Shown piece by piece: positions 1 to 8,522 of a stretch of DNA of 64,000 nt (position 1 is its first letter; every line of letters begins with the position of its first letter). The notes beneath the pieces are model-generated. The model was not told the DNA's origin. It worked only from the letters and a program-made list of their open reading frames with translations, and searched no databases. This DNA comes from a bacterium (GTDB lineage Bacteria; Verrucomicrobiota; Verrucomicrobiia; Verrucomicrobiales; Akkermansiaceae), in assembly GCA_018222765.1 (NCBI GenBank), contig JAAEZT010000006.1, positions 57,921-121,920 on the forward strand. The letters are read 5' to 3'. A program made the translations under genes and the position numbers.

Positions 1-505
1 CTCTCATCGGTGCCGTCTCAAAATCTGCCGCATAGAGAATCGGAGCCGCCGCCATGAGAAGGCAAAGCCCCAAGCCACGCACAAACAAAAACTCCCTCAC
101 ATACATGATCATCCCAACACAGAACAAAGGGACTCCCAGCTGGAGATAAGGTTTCAATTTAGTGAACTCGCCAAGATCCATAGATAGGGACCCCATGAAT
201 GAAAGTGACCCCTTCACATTCGGCGCGACCAACAACCAGAACCAAACCATCCCGATCGCCATGGCATAAGTGCCAGCCTGGTGATTTCGATGCGCCTTCT
301 TCGCCCAAGCCATTGAAGCGTCGGATTTAAAGAGGCAAAACGCGTATAATGCCGACAAAACAATCCCCAGCACCATTCCGGTCATACTGAGAGATAATTC
401 CTGATAAGGATGGGGTCCGCCATTCATGCGCCGCCAAGCTAGAGCAACTCCAAAGAGGGTAAAGCCCAAAGGTCCGATTCCATCACAAGATTTCCGGTGT
501 CCCAT
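1..505 (-). CDS. Hypothetical multi-pass membrane protein, truncated by the window edge
   Basis: An open minus-strand frame runs from an ATG at 505 off the left edge, so the C-terminus is missing; about 168 codons are visible. I do not recognise the family. The translation shows roughly five hydrophobic stretches (around residues 10-23, 40-57, 77-92, 120-138 and 140-155) separated by short polar loops, which indicates an inner-membrane protein. The ATG at 505 overlaps the 3' end of miaB by 23 bases. A second in-frame ATG at 427 is possible, but starting there would remove the first hydrophobic segment (residues 10-23), so 505 is preferred. It lies downstream of miaB on the same strand and may be co-transcribed. 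No Shine-Dalgarno sequence is obvious. Confidence 0.6.
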   Translation of the reverse strand, partial: MGHRKSCDGIGPLGFTLFGVALAWRRMNGGPHPYQELSLSMTGMVLGIVLSALYAFCLFKSDASMAWAKKAHRNHQAGTYAMAIGMVWFWLLVAPNVKGSLSFMGSLSMDLGEFTKLKPYLQLGVPLFCVGMIMYVREFLFVRGLGLCLLMAAAPILYAADFETAPMR

Positions 506-1913
506 AGAGGGTAAATCCGGTCGAATCCTCAATTTTCACATCCAAAATCTCGCCTGTCATCCGTTCGGCGTCTCCGTCGAAGATGACAATCTTGTTCTGG
601 CTCGTTCGGCCACTTAAACGCTGCTTGTTGGTCTTGCTCGGCCCCTCACACAAAATCGTCTGGGTCGTGCCTATCAATTTCTCATGCTTGTCCCTCGTGA
701 TCTCGTCCTGAACCTTCAGCAGGCGTTGATTTCGCTCCTCTTTCACCGACTCGGTCAACTGCCCGTCCATCTCCGCCGCCGGAGTGTCTTTCCGTTTCGA
801 ATAGCGAAAGATAAAACTATTATCGAATCCCACATGCTTAACGCAATCAATGGTATCCTGAAAATCTTCCTCGGTCTCAGTGGGAAAACCTACGATAATA
901 TCGGTCGTGATTGCGAGATCCGGTCGGGCTGCTTTCATCTTATCACAGATCGTCAGGAATTTCTCATTCTTATACGGGCGACGCATCGCCTTCAAAATCC
1001 GATCACTACCACTCTGCATCGGAAAGTGGATGTGAGAGCATAGCTTGGGCAAATAGGTAAACGCCTCCACCAAATCATCACGGTAACCAATTGGATGGGG
1101 GCTCGTAAAACGAATCCGATCTAGTCCGCCAATCTCGTGCACTTCTTCCAATAACTGTACGAAGGGTGATTTTCCGTCCACTTTATCAAATTCAGTCCGA
1201 CCGTAGAGGTTCACGATCTGTCCCAATAGAGTCACTTCACGTACCCCTTCGCCAACAAGCCTCTTCACCTCCTCCGTAATATCCGAAATCGGCCGGCCCC
1301 GTTCTTTTCCGCGCGTATCCGGAACGATACAAAAGGAACAACGCATATTGCACCCCTGCATGATGCTCACGAAAGCCGTCGCCCGCCTCGACTCCCGCGG
1401 AATATGATCACGAATCGTGTTCTGACTTCCCGCTTCTTCCTCGGTATCAACCACACGCGCAGAGATCACCTTGTCAGCATTAACCTGCACCACTTCGTCC
1501 TCAACCCGCTGGGTTACCAACTCTGCGCCCACCTCATCCATCCTCGTCTCAAGTCGACGATTCAAGATACTGTCCACATAGTCAAAAACGCGATGATACT
1601 TTTGCGTTCCCACCACCAAATCAAGATGCGGCACGCGTTTAAAAAGCTCCTCCCCACGACTCTGGGCCATGCATCCCATAAAACCGTATACAACGTGCGC
1701 CCGCTGATCTCGATACTTCCCCATCATCCCCATCTTACCCAAAGCCTTCTGCTCGGCCTGATCCCGCACACTGCAGGTATTGATCAGGATCGCATCCGCA
1801 TCATGCTCGGTAGGAGTCAGAGTATAGCCACGCTCGGAAAATGTCTGGGCAACCTGCTCAGAATCACGCTCGTTCATCTGTCATCCGTAAGTCTTGATAA
1901 ATACCTTAGGCAC
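483..1913 (-). CDS. miaB: tRNA-2-methylthio-N6-dimethylallyladenosine synthase MiaB, with in-frame UGA (putative selenocysteine) at codon 11
   Basis: Radical-SAM methylthiotransferase that adds a methylthio group to i6A37 of tRNAs. The standard parts are visible: the N-terminal UPF0004 domain, the radical-SAM CxxxCxxC (Cys188, Cys192, Cys195 in GCNMRCSFC) and a C-terminal TRAM domain. A conventional frame opens only at ATG 1877, which would begin at MNERDSEQ. Reading upstream in the same frame gives GTG-start VPKVFIKTYG, then TGA at 1881-1883, then QMNERD. In MiaB this stretch is normally TYGCQMNERD, so the UGA sits exactly at the first Cys ligand of the auxiliary [4Fe-4S] cluster. The other two ligands (Cys47 in NTCSV, Cys81 in MGCMA) are present. 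With UGA read through, the protein is 476 aa, a normal length. A SECIS-like hairpin lies 18-36 bases after the UGA. A nonsense mutation or base-call error followed by initiation at the adjacent AUG is the alternative. Confidence 0.93.
1844..1862 (-). promoter_or_regulatory. Candidate bacterial SECIS hairpin inside miaB
   Basis: On the miaB mRNA, 18 bases after the UGA, a 19-base hairpin can form: lower stem TCTG/CAGA, an A-C mismatch, upper stem GC/GC, loop AGGTT. The apical loop starts 25 bases after the UGA. Known bacterial SECIS elements have a short loop with a G in its first two positions, about 16-37 bases from the UGA, and this one fits. The core resembles the E. coli fdhF element (GC-AGGUCU-GC). 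The stem is short and lies in conserved coding sequence, so chance pairing cannot be excluded. Confidence 0.45.
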
Positions 1914-2317
1914 GCCCCCCCGTAACGCTCCCGCCCCCAAAGCTCAATCCCGAAATCAACACGGTGCTTTCAACACACCCGGTCAGCTCCTGTAATCCAC
2001 GAATGAATATGATTTCTAGCTTGGTCTCCCAGCGTCCACGGAATACTCCTCATTTACTAAGTTCTTCTCATGCACCCTCTCCTCCGGTCAATAATCATGA
2101 CAGCCATCGCCCACCTTCCCGCCGGTGCCGCAGTTAATTTAGCTGAGGAAATGATCGTCGAAGGCAGACACCCCGAAAACTTGCTCTGCCAGGTGGTCAT
2201 CACCGAACCCGGCGGCGCAGAACCGGAGATACCGAAAAAGGGAACAGCCTTGACCAACATCCACGGAGCGTGCAACCGAAACACCCTTGCCTAACTTTCA
2301 TAAAAGTCGACATCGAC
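1914..2317. other. Divergent intergenic region between miaB and the first sulfatase
   Basis: A 404-base gap between divergent genes. It begins with a G-rich run (on the minus strand) just before the miaB GTG, which is the nearest thing to a ribosome-binding site there. Its second half holds a 66-codon plus-strand frame (2097-2294) listed separately. Promoters for both directions are expected here but I see no convincing -35/-10 pair. Confidence 0.4.
2097..2294 (+). CDS. Candidate small protein upstream of sulfatase (unrecognised)
   Basis: A 65-residue frame from ATG 2097 (an in-frame ATG at 2070 is also possible) ending 23 bases before the preferred sulfatase start at 2318. I do not recognise the product. 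It has no signal peptide or membrane segment; its C-terminal part is rich in Pro, Gly and Lys ([14 protein letters not shown]) and it has two Cys. Codon choice (many GCC, ATC, GTC, CTC, ACC) resembles the neighbouring genes, the main argument that it codes. It could be a small co-transcribed protein, a remnant of a longer gene, or leader sequence. Confidence 0.3.
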   Translation: MTAIAHLPAGAAVNLAEEMIVEGRHPENLLCQVVITEPGGAEPEIPKKGTALTNIHGACNRNTLA

Positions 2318-3763
2318 ATGCTCACTCGCCTCCTCTTTCTTGCCTGCACTCTCACTTCCGCAGCCAAACAACCCAATGTCCTCTTCATCGCCGTCGATGA
2401 TCTCGCTGCGTCTCTGGGTTGTTACGGAAATCTCGTGGTCAAAACACCACACATCGACCGCCTCGCCGCTCAGGGCGTCCGATTTGACCGGGCCTACAAT
2501 CAACTCCCGCTCTGCAACCCCAGCCGGGCCTCCATCATGACCGGGCTCCGGCCCGACCAAATCAAAGTCTACGACCTCGACGAGCATTTTCGCACTGCCG
2601 TTCCCGATGCCATCACCCTCTCCCAGCATTTTATTCAAAATGGCTATGACGTGTCCCGTGTGGGTAAAATCTACCACTACAACGTCCCCGCCAGCATCGG
2701 CACCGATGGCTTCGATGACAAGCCGTCTTGGCAACGTGTCATCAATCCCATCGGCCGCGACAAAACCGACGAACACCTTGTCTTCAATGCCGAACCTCAC
2801 CGCAAGATCAGCGGTGCCCTCAGCTGGCTCGCCGCCGATGGTACTGACGAAGAACAAACCGACGGAATGATCGCCACTGAAGCGATCAAACTCATGACTG
2901 AAAAACGGGACAAACCTTTCTTCGTCGCGGCCGGCTTCTTCCGGCCCCACACGCCCTTCGTCGCGCCCAAGAAATACTTCGACCTCTACCCACTCGACAC
3001 GATCCGTCTTCCCTACGCACCAAAAGATGATCGCGATGACATTCCCACCGCGGCCTTCGCTCACAATAATCCGGTCCCGCATTACAATCTCGACAAACTG
3101 ACCTGCCGAAAAGCTCTCCAAGCCTACTATGCTTGTGTCTCATTCATCGATGCTCAAGTCGGGCGCATGCTCGATGCTCTTGAAAAAAATGGACTCGACG
3201 AAAACACCATCGTTGTTTTTTGGAGCGACCACGGATACCACCTCGGCGAACACAATGGCATCTGGCAAAAACGCACTCTCTTCGAGCAAGGAGCCCGAAC
3301 CCCTCTAATCATCCGCTCTCCCGGAGCCGAAGGCAACGGCCTGGCCTCTCCACGCGTTGTCGAATTTGTAGACATCTACCCGACACTTGTCGACCTCGCT
3401 AAACTCCCTCCACCCAAGGCCCAAGAACTGGCCGGACAAAGCCTAACTCCCCTCCTAACTGATCCCATCGCCAAATGGGACAGTGCGGCCATTACGCAAA
3501 TCCTCCGTCCCGCCGACAAACGCCTTAAGACGCCTGTCATGGGCCGCAGCATCAAAACCGAACGATGGCGCTACAGCGAATGGAATGAAGGCAAGGAAGG
3601 AGTCGAACTCTACGATCATGCCGCAGACCCAATGGAATTCAACAACCTCGCCATCAATCCCGATGCAGAGGCCAAAGCGATCATCTCAAAACTCCGCAGA
3701 CAATTCCAAAGCAAGGCCTCGGGAAAGGTCCCAAGCTCTCCTTTCAATCAACCTCGACTCTGA
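2318..3763 (+). CDS. Secreted sulfatase (iduronate-2-sulfatase-like)
   Basis: Type I sulfatase that hydrolyses sulfate esters through a formylglycine made from the motif Cys. From ATG 2318 the protein (481 aa) starts with a short signal peptide ([16 protein letters not shown]), then [10 protein letters not shown] with the metal-binding Asp pair (residues 27-28) and CNPSR at 66-70, where Cys66 is the residue to be converted. Later motifs include GKIYHY and the metal-site [10 protein letters not shown], both typical of iduronate-2-sulfatase-like members. The frame stays open upstream to 2270, but that would put 16 non-signal residues ahead of the secretion signal, so 2318 is chosen. It converges on three minus-strand sulfatases. 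Substrate cannot be read from sequence; a sulfated polysaccharide is likely. Confidence 0.92.
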   Translation: MLTRLLFLACTLTSAAKQPNVLFIAVDDLAASLGCYGNLVVKTPHIDRLAAQGVRFDRAYNQLPLCNPSRASIMTGLRPDQIKVYDLDEHFRTAVPDAITLSQHFIQNGYDVSRVGKIYHYNVPASIGTDGFDDKPSWQRVINPIGRDKTDEHLVFNAEPHRKISGALSWLAADGTDEEQTDGMIATEAIKLMTEKRDKPFFVAAGFFRPHTPFVAPKKYFDLYPLDTIRLPYAPKDDRDDIPTAAFAHNNPVPHYNLDKLTCRKALQAYYACVSFIDAQVGRMLDALEKNGLDENTIVVFWSDHGYHLGEHNGIWQKRTLFEQGARTPLIIRSPGAEGNGLASPRVVEFVDIYPTLVDLAKLPPPKAQELAGQSLTPLLTDPIAKWDSAAITQILRPADKRLKTPVMGRSIKTERWRYSEWNEGKEGVELYDHAADPMEFNNLAINPDAEAKAIISKLRRQFQSKASGKVPSSPFNQPRL

Positions 3764-3825
3764 TCCCATTTTCTTGCGACGAAATGGATTTCACTATCTA
3801 ACCACTGCTCTATTTCAGCTCCTCC

Positions 3826-5196
3826 TCACTTTCCCACCGGGCGGCCATAACTATTGACTTCAATTTTGGCAGCGGCCGAAATCGGACCTCTCATCATTTT
3901 CGCAATCACACCTTTAAGTTTTTCACGAGCCACACCGGCCTCTGGTGTCAATTTGGAGAGATCCAGTTGCTCTTCCTTTAGGTCTACACCTGAGATCTCG
4001 TACATCCGCCCATCTGAAAAGAGCTTGTAGTCATGATCCAACGCGAAGATGGACCGGGAAAACTTCTCCTTATCCCATCCCGGACGAGGATCGTACCAGA
4101 AAAAAGCCCAGTCCCGTACGGGTCCTTTGTCACCGAATAACTGTGGCTCAAAACTCATCCCATCAATCTGCCAATCTGAAGGAACTTGCTTTCCCGCCAA
4201 AGCTGCCAGCGTCGGAAGAAAGTCCGACGATTCCACAAGATTAGAATTCAATCCTGATTTGATCCCCTTTGGCCAATTCGCAATCAAGGGAACACGAATC
4301 CCGGTTTGCGTAGTACGATTCTTTCCACCTTGCACCTTCTTTCCCTTAAACCGGGAATGGATCCGTTGATCTGTTCCATTGTCTGAATAGAAAAGAATCA
4401 AAGTATCATCTCGGAGCCCCAGTTTCTCAACTCCATCCACTAAGCGACCCACGATGGTATCCATGTATTCCACCATATCCGGAAAGTATTTTTCATCAGC
4501 TTCCAGTCGGCGGGAAGGATCTTCCCACGCCTCGGAACTCGGCGTTGGATTCATCGGCCAATGAGGCAAAGCCATTGGATAGTAGAGGAACATTTTCTCG
4601 TCCCTGTTCTTTCCCATGAACTTCAACAAGAAGTCCACTGAGAGATCCTCGCCATACCGCCCCTTCAACTCCTTGTGCAACTCCCCATCCGACAGGTAGG
4701 TCGGATCAGCATAGCGCGACCCCTTGTCCTCGGTATGGAGAGAATGGAATAGTGCATATGAATCAAAGCCCGCATCTTTCGGATGCATCCCCGTGCCCCG
4801 ACGTTCATCGGCATTTGGAAAATCAGGCGGATCATACGACTGTAATTGCCACTTCCCCGCCATGCAGGTCTTGTAACCAAAGCCCTGCATCATGTGCCCA
4901 AAGGTCTTCTCCTTCGGCGGCATGATGCCAAAATACATCCAATTACGATGATTTTCCCGCCCCGTCATAATCTCCAGACGAGTCGGAGTGCACAAGGGCT
5001 GGGAATACGCATGGGTAAAACGCAAACCCGTCGAAGCCAACCGGTCGATGTTGGGAGTTTTGTAAGAAGTCCCTCCATAGGAACCAAAACACTCGATCCC
5101 AATATCATCGGCCATAATCAGGACGATGTTTTTAGGATTCTTTGCAAACAAAATACCCCCGAAGACAAAAAGGGATAAGGTGGTGAGAAATTTCAT
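3826..5196 (-). CDS. Secreted sulfatase (arylsulfatase family)
   Basis: 456-residue sulfatase with an N-terminal signal peptide (MKFLTTLSLFVFGGILFA), the metal-binding IMADDIG (Asp30-Asp31) and the formylglycine motif CTPTR at 69-73. Thr replaces the usual Ser at the fourth position, as in many environmental sulfatases. Further sulfatase signatures are AGKWQL, the metal-site YSDNGTD and a downstream KGKKVQGGKN stretch. It is the last gene of a run of three sulfatases on the minus strand, starting 5 bases after the stop of the one before. Its 3' end faces the plus-strand sulfatase with a 62-base gap lacking an obvious terminator. Probably exported and active on a sulfated glycan; substrate unknown. 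Confidence 0.92.
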   Translation of the reverse strand: MKFLTTLSLFVFGGILFAKNPKNIVLIMADDIGIECFGSYGGTSYKTPNIDRLASTGLRFTHAYSQPLCTPTRLEIMTGRENHRNWMYFGIMPPKEKTFGHMMQGFGYKTCMAGKWQLQSYDPPDFPNADERRGTGMHPKDAGFDSYALFHSLHTEDKGSRYADPTYLSDGELHKELKGRYGEDLSVDFLLKFMGKNRDEKMFLYYPMALPHWPMNPTPSSEAWEDPSRRLEADEKYFPDMVEYMDTIVGRLVDGVEKLGLRDDTLILFYSDNGTDQRIHSRFKGKKVQGGKNRTTQTGIRVPLIANWPKGIKSGLNSNLVESSDFLPTLAALAGKQVPSDWQIDGMSFEPQLFGDKGPVRDWAFFWYDPRPGWDKEKFSRSIFALDHDYKLFSDGRMYEISGVDLKEEQLDLSKLTPEAGVAREKLKGVIAKMMRGPISAAAKIEVNSYGRPVGK

Positions 5197-5201
5197 GAAA
5201 A

Positions 5202-6767
5202 CTAGCGGGAGCGTCCTGCATCAATGATGCTCTGTAGCTTGGCTTTCAACTCAGCGCCAATCTCAGGATTCTCCTTCATGACGTTTTTCTTCTCTGCCGG
5301 ATCTTTACTCAAATCGAACAACTGGAATTGCGGCACTTTGTAATTCGCAAGTTTCTTTTCCACCACGGTGTTCCGTGACGACTTCTTATCGTGACGGTGT
5401 AGCTTCCAATCCCCTTTATCCGAAACCACGCGCATTCCAAAAGTGCCACGAGCGCCATTATCCTGTTGGACCAAATGATCGCGCCCCTTGGCTCCCTTTT
5501 CTCCTAAGAGAGCTCCCAGGATATTCTGACTATCGACGCATTGGTCATTGGGAATGGTCTGTCCAGTGAGACTTGCAAAACTGGCCGCCATGTCGATGGT
5601 GCAGACCATCTCACTGCTGATTGCGGGCTGAATTCTACCCGTCCAGCGAGTGATGAAAGGCGTGCGGGTCCCTCCTTCATATACACTGTATTTCCCTCCG
5701 GTATAGGGACCGGCCGCACGATGCACCCCAAGCTTCTCAAGTGCATCATCTTTGTAGCCGTCGTCCATCACAGGACCGTTGTCGGAACAGAAAATCACGA
5801 GGGTATTTTCAGCCAACTTCAGGCGATCAAGAGTCTTCATCACTTCACCCACGCACCAATCCATCTGAATAATGGAATCCCCACGGTAACCCAACTTCGT
5901 CTTCCCTTGAAATCTCTCGTGAGGAATTCGCGGCACATGAATATCGTGTCCAGAAAAGAAGAGGAAAAATGGCTTATCCTTATTCTCTTCCATGAAAAGA
6001 TTCGATTGCTCGACCCACTTGTCGGCAAGGTCTTCATCACGGAACCGGGCGGCGTGCCCTCCAGTGTAAAATCCAATCCGGCTGATCCCATTATGAATCG
6101 TCTGATTGTGACCGTGGGACCAATCCATTTTTAGGGTATCGCGATGAGACACTCCCGTGGGATGCTCGCCCTCGGGCTTCTTTCTACCCACCCAAAGAGG
6201 ATCTTTGGGATCAAGATTGAGCACGTGGTGATCTTTGACATACACCTGCGGAACGCGGTCGTTGGTCGTGGGAAGCAAGAAACAACTATCGAATCCAATC
6301 TCTAAAGGTCCCGGCTTCAATTCGCCATTCCAGTCAGGTCCGCCGTCCTTACCATTCTCTCCTTCCGCTCCCAATCCGAGGTGCCATTTCCCAACCACCG
6401 CAGTTGCGTATCCACCACGGCGAAGGATCGAAGCAATTGTCTCGACTCCCGGCTTGATAATCGCCGGAGCATTCGGTGGAGCAATCCCAGTACGTTTCCC
6501 TCGAAAGGCGTAATTTCCTGTCAGCATCGAGTATCGAGTGGGAGTGCAGGTTGACGCCGAACAGTAGCCACTGGTGAATTTCACTCCCTGAGAGGCCAGC
6601 TTGTCGATATGAGGCGTTTTAAGTTCTGTCGCGCCATAACACGAAACGTCTCCATAGCCAAGATCATCGGCCATGATGACGACGATATTGGGTTTGCGTT
6701 TTTCTGCGAAGGCGCTGGTTTGCGATAGTAATACCAAGGAGGTTAAGGTGATCAGGTTCTTTTTCAT
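5202..6767 (-). CDS. Secreted sulfatase (arylsulfatase A-like)
   Basis: 521-residue sulfatase. Signal peptide MKKNLITLTSLVLLSQTSAFA, then IVVIMADDLGYGD (metal site Asp34-Asp35), formylglycine motif CTPTR at 74-78, VVGKWHLG with the active-site Lys and His, FFSGHDIHVP, and the metal-site CSDNGP. This is the classical arylsulfatase A layout, and the length is typical. Its ATG overlaps the stop of the upstream sulfatase by 4 bases (6764-6767), suggesting translational coupling; the next sulfatase follows 5 bases after its stop. The three proteins are therefore likely made together. Confidence 0.94.
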   Translation of the reverse strand: MKKNLITLTSLVLLSQTSAFAEKRKPNIVVIMADDLGYGDVSCYGATELKTPHIDKLASQGVKFTSGYCSASTCTPTRYSMLTGNYAFRGKRTGIAPPNAPAIIKPGVETIASILRRGGYATAVVGKWHLGLGAEGENGKDGGPDWNGELKPGPLEIGFDSCFLLPTTNDRVPQVYVKDHHVLNLDPKDPLWVGRKKPEGEHPTGVSHRDTLKMDWSHGHNQTIHNGISRIGFYTGGHAARFRDEDLADKWVEQSNLFMEENKDKPFFLFFSGHDIHVPRIPHERFQGKTKLGYRGDSIIQMDWCVGEVMKTLDRLKLAENTLVIFCSDNGPVMDDGYKDDALEKLGVHRAAGPYTGGKYSVYEGGTRTPFITRWTGRIQPAISSEMVCTIDMAASFASLTGQTIPNDQCVDSQNILGALLGEKGAKGRDHLVQQDNGARGTFGMRVVSDKGDWKLHRHDKKSSRNTVVEKKLANYKVPQFQLFDLSKDPAEKKNVMKENPEIGAELKAKLQSIIDAGRSR

Positions 6768-8281
6768 TTTTTGAGTGATTTATATTTTTTCATCCAGGTC
6801 TGGGTCTCCATCAACTCGCCAGCTTCGAGGCGCTTCCAGAGCTCCGGTTCGTTCTTCTTGATTCCAGCACGCGCACGCTCAGCGGCAAGCCACTTTTCCG
6901 GCTTACGTCTCCCGAGGTCAGCCAAGCCCAGGTCGTGATTCTCCATCTGCCACTGGGCTTCATGAGCGCGCATCGTTCTCAGCACAGGAGCATATTCGGG
7001 ATTTTTAGCCAAATTATTCAATTCTTCGGGATCCTTCCCCAAATCATACAGCTCCTCAACGGGCTTTTGATCAGCAAAGAAGGTCAATTCCCGCGTACTC
7101 AACCTCCCCTCCTGCTTCAATCTCCGCATGACATGCAAGGCCGGACGGTTTATTTCCAAATACGCTTGGTCGGTCGCCCAAGGAACTTCCGGCATATGGT
7201 TCCGAATATACTTAAAATCCGCTGTCGTAATGCTACGAGAGCATTCATCGATCTCGTCCCAAATATCCCGCGCCGATCTCACATATTGGCGATACTCAGG
7301 TTTCTCGATCCCAATGAGTGGCTTGGAAGTTATGTAGTCAGGGATTTTTGCGCCAGCCAAACTCAACACGGTCGCCGAGATATCCGTCGTACTGACCAAC
7401 TCTTCGACAACCGTTCCCGCTTTCACCAATCCCGGAGCCCAAATAATCATCGGAATATGAATGCCCGGTTGATGAAGGTATCCCTTACCCCGTAGATTGC
7501 AGCGGCCGTTGTCAGCGATAAAAATTACCACAGTATTTTGATCGAGCTCCTCCTCCTTCAGGCTCTCCATCAACATTCCGACTTCGTTATCCATGTATTC
7601 CACCTGATCCAGATAGCAGGCCCAATCATAACGAATTTCAGGGGTATCTGCGAAGGACAGCGGGAGCTTGATCTCATCCAAAGACACCGGATGTTTCGAT
7701 GCTTTCCTAACACCATTCCACCAATCGCCGCGATGAGTTACAACAAGTTGAATTTGGTTAAAGAATGGTTGGTCCGCCGCCGTAAAGCCTCCAATCTTAT
7801 CAAAGAGCCCAAATCGCTTTTTCCCATCCCAATCCCCAACCGCTTTGTGTTTGAAATTACAGTCTGTCTTCGCCCCTTTCCGCATCACCTTATCATGACC
7901 GAGCAAGCAATTGTATCCGGCATTGCGGAGCCACGATGTGATGGGCTTATAGGGAGCTTTTAGAGGAACGCCCCGGTTACTCCGGTGATGGTGAGCATCA
8001 ATGACAGTTTGATGAACACCCACCATCATCGATGAACGATTTGGCGAGCAAATGGGGCTTGGGCAATAGGCTCTCTCGTAAAGCACGCCCTCCCTTGCCA
8101 TTCGGTTGAGATTGGGAGTCTTTACACCAGCCGTGCCATAGCACTCCAGATCCGTCCCCATATCCTCGGCCATAATCCAAATAATGTTGGGCTTTCTACT
8201 CTCGGCCATTAATCGGGAGAGACAAAAGGCTACTAATAATACGACCCTGCCAACATCTCTAATCCCTTTTCTTTGTTTCAC
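6764..8281 (-). CDS. Secreted sulfatase (heparan N-sulfatase-like) with unusual CSPNR motif
   Basis: 505-residue sulfatase starting at GTG 8281. The N-terminus is a basic stretch followed by a hydrophobic signal (VVLLVAFCLSRLMA), then IIWIMAEDMG, where the first metal Asp of the usual DD pair is Glu (Glu39-Asp40). The formylglycine motif is CSPNR at 78-82: Asn stands where Ser or Thr is normal (C-x-P-S/T-R). The later metal site IADNGR and the C-terminal ELYDLGKDPEELNN sulfatase signature are present. It resembles the N-sulfoglucosamine sulfohydrolase-like branch. First gene of the three-sulfatase cluster, overlapping the next by 4 bases. Whether Asn allows formylglycine formation is not known to me. 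Confidence 0.88.
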   Translation of the reverse strand: MKQRKGIRDVGRVVLLVAFCLSRLMAESRKPNIIWIMAEDMGTDLECYGTAGVKTPNLNRMAREGVLYERAYCPSPICSPNRSSMMVGVHQTVIDAHHHRSNRGVPLKAPYKPITSWLRNAGYNCLLGHDKVMRKGAKTDCNFKHKAVGDWDGKKRFGLFDKIGGFTAADQPFFNQIQLVVTHRGDWWNGVRKASKHPVSLDEIKLPLSFADTPEIRYDWACYLDQVEYMDNEVGMLMESLKEEELDQNTVVIFIADNGRCNLRGKGYLHQPGIHIPMIIWAPGLVKAGTVVEELVSTTDISATVLSLAGAKIPDYITSKPLIGIEKPEYRQYVRSARDIWDEIDECSRSITTADFKYIRNHMPEVPWATDQAYLEINRPALHVMRRLKQEGRLSTRELTFFADQKPVEELYDLGKDPEELNNLAKNPEYAPVLRTMRAHEAQWQMENHDLGLADLGRRKPEKWLAAERARAGIKKNEPELWKRLEAGELMETQTWMKKYKSLKK

Positions 8282-8473
8282 GGTAATGTCTGACCCTGTT
8301 TTTAAGAAAACCAGAGCAAGGGATCGACAAAAAAGCTCTCAGGGCAGTAATAACGCGAAAAGACGACTCATCACATGGTCCCAGAATTGGTTTCCAGCAC
8401 GGCCTTTCTCATCAAGTCATTCCTGAGCGAAGATCCCCGCAAGCCAGAGACCTAGCCTCCTCCATCCATTCAC

Positions 8474-8508
8474 AAAAAAGCCGACGGAGTCATCCCCGTC
8501 GGCCTTTT
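8474..8508 (-). terminator. Rho-independent terminator of htpG
   Basis: An 8-bp perfect stem, GCCGACGG (8480-8487) paired with CCGTCGGC (8496-8503), around an 8-base loop. In the minus-strand direction it is followed by a run of six T (A at 8474-8479) and lies 15 bases after the htpG stop. An A-rich flank on the other side could give weak termination in the opposite direction. Confidence 0.85.
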
Positions 8509-8522
8509 ATTAAGTTCACTTC

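Noticed and set aside
483-1877. miaB starting at ATG 1877 as the natural start
   Set aside because: This removes the conserved N-terminal strand (KVFIKTYG) that is visible in frame just upstream; the GTG 1913 start with a UGA-recoded codon explains the sequence better.
2057-2284. 75-codon minus-strand frame opposite the small plus-strand frame
   Set aside because: Its codon usage is mirror-image of the plus frame and no family is recognised; only one of the two can be coding and the plus frame is closer in codon choice to neighbours.
6030-6060. Similarity between a stretch near 2195-2220 and one near 6030-6055 as a dispersed repeat
   Set aside because: About 25 bases with several mismatches and no extension; consistent with chance in GC-rich coding DNA.
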